A stretch of 64,000 nt of DNA from assembly GCF_029626025.1 (NCBI RefSeq), contig NZ_JARUBF010000001.1, positions 4,340,001-4,404,000 of the forward strand. The letters are read 5' to 3'. How positions within the stretch are numbered: the first letter of the stretch is position 1; every line of letters starts with the position of its first letter. Positions 7,799 to 14,207 of the stretch are shown here, in pieces. The translations under genes were made by a program, and so were the position numbers. This DNA comes from Solwaraspora sp. WMMD406 (GTDB taxonomy: Bacteria; Actinomycetota; Actinomycetes; Mycobacteriales; Micromonosporaceae). The notes under the pieces are model-generated. The model was not told the DNA's origin. It saw only the letters and a program-made list of their open reading frames with translations, and did no database searches.

Positions 7799-9298
7799 TC
7801 AGGGTAATGGGTAGAGGTCGTCGAGTCCGACCGTACGGACGGGTTCGACGCTGTCGGTCAGGCCCGCGTCGAACCCGGCCCCGCTGAAGCAGGCCAGTAC
7901 GGTGTCCCGGGTGTCGTAGCCACGGGCGGCGAGCAGATCACGGGCCCGGCGCAGCCGGTCGACGTGGCGTGCCCCCATCACCTCACCCCACTTCGCCTCG
8001 CCCAGGCCGAGCAGGCGGCGCTGCTCACCCGGGACCGCCGGGGCGAACACGGCGACGTCCACCTCGATCTGCCGACGCCGCTGCGGGTCGGTGACAACTC
8101 CCGCGCCGACCTCACCAGGCAGCGCGCCGAACAGTTCCGCCGGCGCGGTCAGGGCGTACGCCCGGCACAGCCGTTCGAAGTGCGGGCCGATCACCTGCGC
8201 GGCGAACCGGGGGCGGGCGTCGCGCCACACCAACTCGGCCCGGCCACTCTCCAGCAGCCCCCACTGCGGTCGCATGATCACCTGATAGAACGTGATCAAC
8301 GGTTCCGCGATCCGGTAGACCGTCCGGCCGGAGCGGAACACGTCCGGTTCCCGTACCAGCAGGTGGCTGTCCTCCAGGACGTTGAGGTGGTGGCCGATGT
8401 CGGCCGCCTTGCGGCCGATGTAGCCGGCGATCCCGCCCCTGGTGTTGTTGCCGGCGGCGACGGCGGCCAGCACCGAGTGGTACAGCGCGGTGTCCCGGAC
8501 GTCGGCCTCCTCCTCCAACAGGTACCGCGCCTCCCGGAACAGCGGGGTGGCCGGGCTGAGCACGGTACGGACCAGCCAGTCGTCGAAGTCGCCGATGTCG
8601 CGCGGCGCGTCGTCACCGACGAACCGCCGGTACGCCGGGGTGCCGCCGACCACCGCGTGGTGCGCCACGGCGAGCTTCGGGTCGGTCAGCCCCCAGAACT
8701 CGGCGGTGAGCACATGATCGAACGGCTGGACGACGAGCTCCAGGCTGGCCCGTCCACGCAGCGGGGCGGACCCGGCGAGCAGCCCGCCCATCACCGACAT
8801 CGCCGACCCGCACAGCAGCAGCGACAGCGACCGGTCGTCCGACACGGCCCGGTCGATCTCCCGCTGCAGGATCGACGGCAGCGCCGGCTCGACCTTGCTG
8901 AGGTAGGGAAACTCGTCCAGGACGACAGGGCCGGGCCGGTCGGGCAGAGCGCACAGATAGCTGACGGCGGCGTCCCAGCTGTCGAACCGGATCGGGGCCG
9001 AGACGCCCAGCCAGCTGTTCAGCGCCTGGGTGAACAGGCGCAACGACTCGGCCGATGTCGCCTGGGTGGCACCGAAGTAGAGCCCACCGGTCTGCCGGGT
9101 CAGGGCTTCCAACAGGTACGTCTTGCCCTGCCGGCGTCGGCCGCTGACCACCCCCAGCTGCGGACCTGATCGGGCGAGGAACGCGGTGAGCTGCCGCCAC
9201 TCGAAGTCCCGGTCGAAGATCCGGGCCGGTTTCGCGATCAGGACGACCTCCAAAAACGAGGAGTACGTTTCGTCGAAGTGTACTCCTCGTTTTGTCAC
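7799..9298 (-). CDS. DUF234-type ATPase with C-terminal PD-(D/E)XK-like nuclease domain
   Basis: Up to 499 residues. The ATPase domain has Walker A GRRRQGKT and Walker B PVVLDEF, then a sensor-like LLLCGSAMS. A winged-helix segment follows (GGIAGYIGRKAADIGHHL, LEDSHLLVRE). The C-terminal DUF234 region has a D...E-x-K pattern (QIEVDVAVF ... LGLGEAKW) typical of restriction-type nuclease folds. The start is unsettled. GTG 9298 gives the longest frame, but the first codons then encode a perfect inverted repeat. A CTG at 9241, five nt after GGAGG, would give IAKPARIFDR near the N-terminus and leave the repeat as an operator. First gene of a three-gene operon. Confidence 0.82.
   Translation of the reverse strand: MTKRGVHFDETYSSFLEVVLIAKPARIFDRDFEWRQLTAFLARSGPQLGVVSGRRRQGKTYLLEALTRQTGGLYFGATQATSAESLRLFTQALNSWLGVSAPIRFDSWDAAVSYLCALPDRPGPVVLDEFPYLSKVEPALPSILQREIDRAVSDDRSLSLLLCGSAMSVMGGLLAGSAPLRGRASLELVVQPFDHVLTAEFWGLTDPKLAVAHHAVVGGTPAYRRFVGDDAPRDIGDFDDWLVRTVLSPATPLFREARYLLEEEADVRDTALYHSVLAAVAAGNNTRGGIAGYIGRKAADIGHHLNVLEDSHLLVREPDVFRSGRTVYRIAEPLITFYQVIMRPQWGLLESGRAELVWRDARPRFAAQVIGPHFERLCRAYALTAPAELFGALPGEVGAGVVTDPQRRRQIEVDVAVFAPAVPGEQRRLLGLGEAKWGEVMGARHVDRLRRARDLLAARGYDTRDTVLACFSGAGFDAGLTDSVEPVRTVGLDDLYPLP
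9253..9293. promoter_or_regulatory. Perfect 14-bp inverted repeat, candidate operator of the ATPase-nucleotidyltransferase operon
   Basis: AAAACGAGGAGTAC (9253-9266) and its exact complement (9280-9293) flank a 13-nt spacer. It sits immediately upstream of GGAGG and the CTG at 9241, and inside the first codons if GTG 9298 is used. The arm length and AT-rich outer ends suit a dimeric repressor site. Confidence 0.6.
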
Positions 9299-9332
9299 TG
9301 ACGCGGGGACCAGCGGTGGTCGGTCGCGCCGG

Positions 9333-9830
9333 CTACGGGCGGCCGTCGAGGAACATCCGCAGCCGGGTCAGGGTCTGCCGGGCGGCGGCCACCAGGTCAC
9401 CGGCGAACCGCTCGGCGTACGGGGTCAGGTAGGCGTCGCGGAACGGCGTGGTGTCGCAGGTCGTCGTGCTGCAGCAGCTCCGGCAGCCCGTACCCCGCGA
9501 GTTCGGGGCACAGGCCGGCCACCGTCGGCCCCGCGTCGCGGAAACGCGGTTCGGCGCCGACGGCGTCGACGATCCGTTCGTACGCCTGCGGCAGGGTGGC
9601 CAGCCGCCGGTCGGGCACCCCGAGGGCGAGCAGTTCGTCGACGTCGCCGGCCGAGTCGAGCTGCACGTCGGCGTAGAGCGGCAGGACGGCGTACCACCGG
9701 TCCAGGCCGCGCTCACGCTGGCTCACCACCCGCAGCGTCTCCCCGGCTCCAGCCATCAGCATCCAGCCGGCGGCGGTGTCGACGGCCAGCGTCGGCGGCC
9801 TCGTGGCGCAGCGCCTCGGCGTCGGCGGCG
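9333..9830 (-). pseudogene. Decayed APH-type phosphotransferase
   Basis: The minus frame from about 9830 reads LAVDTAAGWMLMAGAGETLR, then the usual APH stretch WYAVLPLYADVQLDS and ELLQHDDL, which should open the catalytic loop (HDDLHxGQ). At that point about 60-80 residues, including the second catalytic Asp, are missing. The frame also changes: the next recognisable part, PFRDAYLTPYAERF, is read in a different phase and ends at 9333 after FLDGRP. The 5' end is degenerate. It is a second APH relic within 5 kb of the one at 5266, from a different subfamily. Confidence 0.65.
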
Positions 9831-9928
9831 GTGTTGTCGCTGCTCGGTCGGTCGGCGTGGTGGCTGCCGAGGTGGCTCGAGCGGGTCCTGCCCGACGTCG
9901 ACGTCGAAGGCGTACGCCGGCATCTGAT

Positions 9929-9966
9929 CCCGACCACGACTGATCCGGGGATCAGTCGTGGTCGGG
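9929..9966. terminator. Perfect 16-bp hairpin overlapping the arsR stop
   Basis: Arms 9929-9944 and 9951-9966 are exactly complementary with a 6-nt loop. The stop codon of the ArsR gene (9952-9954) lies in one arm, so the last codons are part of the terminator. Confidence 0.7.
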
Positions 9967-10308
9967 GGCGCCGGTCAGGTGGTGGTCGGCGGCGTGCAGG
10001 GCCTCGGTGACCAGGCGGCGGACGTGGCCGCCGCGCGCCCGGTAGAGCACGCGGCGGCCGTCGCGGCGGCTGGTGACCAGGCCGGCGAGCAGCAGTTTCG
10101 CCAGATGCTGCGACACGGCCGGCCGGGCGGCGCCGACCGACGCGGCGAGGGTGCCGACGTCGTGTTCGCCGTCACGCAGGTGCCACAGCAGACGCAGCCG
10201 GGTCGGGTCGGCAAGCATCCGCAACGCGGTCACCGCCGCGTCTACCTGCGCCCCGGTCGGTGGCTGCTGCCCTACTGTGGCACCTGCAGCGTTGTCGCGT
10301 GCGTACAT
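9952..10308 (-). CDS. ArsR/SmtB-family metal-responsive repressor
   Basis: 118 residues from ATG 10308; the frame is open to 10500 but the upstream part is antisense to the transporter and hydrophobic noise. The winged HTH is complete: ALRMLADPTRLRLLWHL, ARPAVSQHLAKLLLAGLV as recognition helix, RRDGRRVLYRA as wing. The C-terminal HVRRLVTEALHAADHHL is a His-rich alpha5-type helix where many SmtB-like sensors bind Zn, Ni or Co. It is divergent from the CDF transporter, the standard arrangement for metal-relieved repression of efflux. Little or no 5' leader is expected. Confidence 0.88.
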   Translation of the reverse strand: MYARDNAAGATVGQQPPTGAQVDAAVTALRMLADPTRLRLLWHLRDGEHDVGTLAASVGAARPAVSQHLAKLLLAGLVTSRRDGRRVLYRARGGHVRRLVTEALHAADHHLTGAPDHD

Positions 10309-10322
10309 GAGCACATATTCTG
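10303..10322. promoter_or_regulatory. Candidate ArsR/SmtB operator
   Basis: ATGAGCACAT is a 10-bp dyad with one mismatched pair, within an AT-rich patch (TACATGAGCACATATTC) that stands out in GC-rich surroundings. It covers the arsR start codon and precedes the divergent CDF gene, as expected for an autoregulated metal repressor. Confidence 0.45.
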
Positions 10323-10380
10323 CCGGGCGGGTGGCCGACACCGCCACCCGCCCGGCGACGGCGAGCAGAGGTGACCCGGC

Positions 10381-11442
10381 ATGGCCCACGACCACCACCA
10401 CGATCATCCGCACCACCACGATCACCCGCACCGCCATCAGCGTCCGACGCCGCGAAGCTGGTGGCGGCGGGTGCTGCACCAGGTCACCCCGCACACCCAC
10501 GACACCGCCGGCAAGGTCGACGACTCCCTCGAATCGTCCCGCGCCGGACTCCGCGCCCTCTGGATCTCCCTGGCGATCCTCGCCGCCACCGCCGCCGCCC
10601 AGGCCGTCATCGTCGCCGCCTCCGGCTCGGTGGCGCTACTCGGCGACACCCTGCACAACGTCGCCGACGCCCTCACCGCCGTACCCCTGGCCGTCGCGTT
10701 CCTGGTCGGCCGCCGCGCCGCCACCCGCGCCTACACCTACGGGTACGGCCGCGCCGAAGACATCGCCGGCATCGTCATCGTGGCCGTCATCGCCGGATCG
10801 GCGATCGCCGCCGGCTGGACCGCCGTCGACCGGTTGCTGCACCCGCAGCCGATGACCCACGTGCCGTGGGTCGCCGCCGCCGGCGTCGTCGGCTTCGCCG
10901 GCAACGAACTCGTCGCCCGCTACCGGATCCGCGTCGGCCGGCGCATCGGCTCCGCCGCGCTGGTCGCCGACGGCCTGCACGCCCGTACCGACGGGTTCAC
11001 CTCGCTGGCCGTCGTCGCCGCCGCCGGTGGCGCGGCGGCCGGCTGGCAGTGGGCCGACCCGCTCGTCGGCCTCGCCATCACCGTCGCGATTCTGTACGTG
11101 CTGCGCGACGCCGCCCGCGAGGTCTACCGGCGACTGATGGACGCCGTCGACCCCAAACTGGTCGACACCGCCGAAACGACCCTGCGCGCGGTGCCCGGCG
11201 TCCGCGACGTCACCGCCGTACGGCTGCGCTGGATCGGCCACCGGCTGCACGCCGAAGCCGACCTCGTCGTCGACGCCGACCTGACCCTGATCGCCGCGCA
11301 CGAGGTGGCCGCCGACGCCGAACACCAACTCACCCACGCCGTACCGAGACTGAGGTCGGCGAGCGTGCACACCGACCCGGCCGGACACGCCGGCGCCCAC
11401 CACCACGTCACGCTGTCCCACCGCCGCCGCGCCGCCCGCTGA
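10381..11442 (+). CDS. Cation diffusion facilitator (CDF) metal efflux transporter
   Basis: 353 residues. A His/Asp-rich N-terminus (about residues 3-19, 38-40) is a metal-binding tail. About six membrane helices follow. The two CDF metal-site motifs are present: D89-T-L-H92-N-V-A-D96 in helix 2 and D197-G-L-H200-A-R-T-D204 in helix 5. The H-D/H-D pattern suggests Zn, Co or Ni rather than Mn. The C-terminal cytoplasmic domain (DAVDPKLVDTAETTLRAVPGV...) ends in another His cluster. Divergent from the ArsR gene that probably represses it. Acts at the cytoplasmic membrane as a proton/metal antiporter. Confidence 0.9.
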   Translation: MAHDHHHDHPHHHDHPHRHQRPTPRSWWRRVLHQVTPHTHDTAGKVDDSLESSRAGLRALWISLAILAATAAAQAVIVAASGSVALLGDTLHNVADALTAVPLAVAFLVGRRAATRAYTYGYGRAEDIAGIVIVAVIAGSAIAAGWTAVDRLLHPQPMTHVPWVAAAGVVGFAGNELVARYRIRVGRRIGSAALVADGLHARTDGFTSLAVVAAAGGAAAGWQWADPLVGLAITVAILYVLRDAAREVYRRLMDAVDPKLVDTAETTLRAVPGVRDVTAVRLRWIGHRLHAEADLVVDADLTLIAAHEVAADAEHQLTHAVPRLRSASVHTDPAGHAGAHHHVTLSHRRRAAR

Positions 11443-11482
11443 CCGGCACCAGCCGCAGACCGGCTCGCCGGGTCGGCGGCGC

Positions 11483-12442
11483 TCACCGTAGGTCGAACCG
11501 GGCCGCCCAGCCGGTCACGTCCGCGACGGTCGAGTTGCCGCCACAGACCACCAGACCGATCCGGGTCTGCGGACCGACCCGGTCGATCACCTGACGGGCC
11601 GCCGGCAGCAGACACCCGGCCGCCGGCTCCGCCCACACCTTGCCGTGCTCGGCCAACTCCAGGGTGCCGCGTACGGCCTCGGCGTCGGAGACCACCAGCA
11701 CCTCGGACACCAGCTCGGTGACGTGGTCGTACGTCAGCGCCGACACCATCGGCGCGCTCAACGTCAACACGATCGACGACAACTCCACCGGCACCGGCCC
11801 GCCCGCCGCCCGGGCCCGCGACATCGCCTGCGCGCCGACGGTCTCCACCCCCCAGATCCGCACCTGCGGCCGGCGGGCCCGCAACGCGGCGGCGACCCCG
11901 GAGATCAACGCGCCGCCGCCGATGCTGACCAGCACATCGGTCAGCTCGGGGGCGTCGTCGGCGAGTTCCAGACCGACCGTGCCCTGCCCGGCCACCACGA
12001 CCGGGTCATCGAACGGATGCACCAGCGTCAACCCGTCGGCGCGCAACTGGTCCATCAACGCGAACGCCGCCGACATGTCGTCGGTCAGCCGCAGGGTCGC
12101 CCCGGCGGCGGTGCAGATCTCCGCCGCCCGCGCCGGCGCGGACCGCGGCATCACCACCGTCGCCTTCACGTCCAGGGCGCGGGCCATCACCGCCACCGCG
12201 ATCGCGTGGTTGCCGCCACTGACCGCCACCACACCGGCCGCCCGCTGCGCGTCGTCGAGACTCAGCAGCTTCGCCGTCGCGCCCCGCGCCTTGAACGACC
12301 CGGTCCGCTGCAGCAGCTCCAGCTTCACCGTCACCGGTACGCCGAGCAGATCCGACAGCCCTGGGCTCGGCACGGTCGGCGTACGCACCAGATGGTCGGC
12401 GATCAGCCCTGCCGCCGCCTCGATCCGCGCCAGCTCGATCAT
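11483..12442 (-). CDS. PLP-dependent threonine/serine dehydratase-family enzyme
   Basis: 319 residues from ATG 12442, which has GGGGGAG 6-7 nt upstream; the frame extends to 12853 but that part belongs to a different, decayed ORF. The PLP lysine is in RTGSFKARGA, the substrate loop is SGGNHA, and the phosphate-binding glycine loop is SIGGGALISG. This is fold type II, matching catabolic threonine/serine dehydratases (deaminating Thr or Ser to 2-oxo acids) or serine racemase. There is no C-terminal ACT domain, so it is the unregulated short form. It converges on the CDF gene with a 40-bp gap. Confidence 0.88.
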   Translation of the reverse strand: MIELARIEAAAGLIADHLVRTPTVPSPGLSDLLGVPVTVKLELLQRTGSFKARGATAKLLSLDDAQRAAGVVAVSGGNHAIAVAVMARALDVKATVVMPRSAPARAAEICTAAGATLRLTDDMSAAFALMDQLRADGLTLVHPFDDPVVVAGQGTVGLELADDAPELTDVLVSIGGGALISGVAAALRARRPQVRIWGVETVGAQAMSRARAAGGPVPVELSSIVLTLSAPMVSALTYDHVTELVSEVLVVSDAEAVRGTLELAEHGKVWAEPAAGCLLPAARQVIDRVGPQTRIGLVVCGGNSTVADVTGWAARFDLR

Positions 12443-12459
12443 CGCCGCTCCCCCATGCC

Positions 12460-12966
12460 GTCGACTCCTCAGCCCGCCAGCGTCCAGCGGGTGTACCGCA
12501 CTGATCGTACGGGCCACCACGTCCGGCACCCGCTCGATGGTGATCAACGCCGCGGCGGACACACCGTCGGTCAGGCAGATGTCGGTACCCGCCGGCAGCC
12601 CGTACAGGCCGTTGATGGTGCCGTCCCAGGAGCCGGCCGGTGCGTCGAGACAACGGCGTACGGTGTGCTCACAGATCCCAGCCCGGCAGATTTCGCCGCC
12701 GACCTGCCCGCCTGGCCCGTCCGGAGTGTCCGACCCGGCCTGGCCGGTCCGGGCGGTCGGTGTCGTCGTGACCCGCGCCGACGCCGACCACACGCCCACG
12801 CCTGCACGGCCGGTGCCGCCACCCCCGAGGAACAGCGCCAGCGCCCCGTCCACTGATCGTCCTGGTCAAGGCCCTGCGCGGCCAGGAACGCCGCCAGGCC
12901 GACCAGTGCGGCGACCGCGGCGCCGAGCGCGGCGACCGGGCCGGCGCCGGGGCCGCGAGTCACCAC
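12460..12966 (-). pseudogene. Remnant of a small membrane/secreted hypothetical protein
   Basis: GTG 12966 opens a credible N-terminus with a membrane segment (AALGAAVAALVGLAAFLAA) followed by LDQDDQW. At about 12855 the natural continuation (ALALFLGGGG) is one frame over. That second frame continues through a Gly/Pro-rich part to a C-terminal-like block, LYGLPAGTDICLTDGVSAAA and LITIERVP, and never meets a stop: it runs in frame into the dehydratase start at 12442. The pieces look like one gene broken by a 1-nt shift and loss of its stop. Identification is tentative. Confidence 0.4.
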
Positions 12967-13134
12967 GCCTCATCACCACACTCCTCAGTGCCCCCGGCGG
13001 ATTCGGCGACAAGATCCACCCGGACGGTCCACGTTCACTGGGCGTTGGGCCTCCTGTGCCGGCCGGGACCTGGGGTGATGATGGTGATCGTCCTTACCGG
13101 ACACGATCATGACCACCCCCCGCAGGAGGACTGT

Positions 13135-14184
13135 GTGAGGTCCATACCCGTGTCGGTCCGCGCCATCGGCGCGACCCTGACCACTGCCGCCGTACTCGTC
13201 GGAGGTCTGCTCGCCAGCCCGTCCTCGGCCGCGCCGCGCCCCGCCACCGAACTCGGCGGCGAGGCGGCGCTCGCCCTGGTCGAACGGCTCGGCGACCGCT
13301 CCGCCGGCACCTACCGCGACACGACCACCGGCCGCATGGTCGTCACCGTCACCGACAACACCGCCGCCTGGACGGTCCGGGCCGCCGGCGGCGTCGCGCG
13401 CGTCGTGCGACGCGGCGCCGCCGACCTCGACCGGGTCACGGCCGCGTTGACCCGCCAGGCCGCCACGGTCACCGGCACCGCCTGGTACGCCGACCCGGTC
13501 ACCAACCAGGTCGTCGTCTCGGTCGACGCCACCGTCACCGGTGCCCGGCTGGCCCGCGTCGAAGCGGTCGCCGCCCGCTACGGCGACGCCGTCCGCGTCG
13601 AACGCCTCCCCGGCGTCCTGGAGACCACCGCCGCCGGCGGCGACCCGATCTACTCCAACGGACGCTGCTCCCTCGGCTTCAACGTCGTCGACGCCACCAA
13701 CCAGCCGATGTTCCTCACCGCCGGGCACTGCACCACCACCCGGACACACTGGACCATCGACGGGGTCGCCAACGCCGGCACCACCATCGCCACCAGCTAC
13801 CCCGGTAACGACTACGGCCTGGTCCGCTGGAACGACGCCAACGCCAACCGGCCCGGCGTCGTCAACATGTACGACGGCACGACCCGCGACATCACCGGCG
13901 CCGGCAACCCGTACGTCGGACAGATCGTCAGCAAGAGCGGCAGCACCACCGGCGTCACCACCGGCCCGGTGGTCGCCGTCAACGTCACCGTCGCCTACTC
14001 CGCCGGCCTGGTGACCGGTCTGTTCCAGACCAGCATGTGCACCGCCAACGGCGACAGCGGCGGCGCGGTGTTCGCCGGAACCACCGCCCTCGGCCTGCAC
14101 TCGGGCAGCAACCAGGCCGCGTGCAAGGCGTTCCACCAGCCGGTCACCGAGGCGTTGGCCGCCTACGGCCTGGCCGTCTACTGA
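13135..14184 (+). CDS. Secreted S1-family (streptogrisin-like) serine protease
   Basis: 349 residues from GTG 13135, preceded by AGGAGGA with a 4-nt gap; longer frames lack a ribosome binding site. Residues 1-30 are a signal peptide ending near SSAAPR. A pro-region of about 120 residues precedes the catalytic domain, as in alpha-lytic/streptogrisin precursors that need it for folding. The triad is visible: His in LTAGHC, Asp in NDYGLVRW, Ser in NGDSGGAVF. Cysteine pairs (GRCSLGF/AGHC; MCTANGDSGG/AACKAF) suggest disulfides. Extracellular protein degradation is the likely role. Confidence 0.92.
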   Translation: MRSIPVSVRAIGATLTTAAVLVGGLLASPSSAAPRPATELGGEAALALVERLGDRSAGTYRDTTTGRMVVTVTDNTAAWTVRAAGGVARVVRRGAADLDRVTAALTRQAATVTGTAWYADPVTNQVVVSVDATVTGARLARVEAVAARYGDAVRVERLPGVLETTAAGGDPIYSNGRCSLGFNVVDATNQPMFLTAGHCTTTRTHWTIDGVANAGTTIATSYPGNDYGLVRWNDANANRPGVVNMYDGTTRDITGAGNPYVGQIVSKSGSTTGVTTGPVVAVNVTVAYSAGLVTGLFQTSMCTANGDSGGAVFAGTTALGLHSGSNQAACKAFHQPVTEALAAYGLAVY

Positions 14185-14187
14185 CGA

Positions 14188-14207
14188 CCCGGCCGATTCA
14201 GGCCGGG
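14188..14207. terminator. Short hairpin between convergent genes
   Basis: CCCGGCC and GGCCGGG pair around a 6-nt loop, 4 bp after the protease stop and covering the stop of the Hsp70-like gene at 14198-14200. Seven bp only. Confidence 0.4.
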
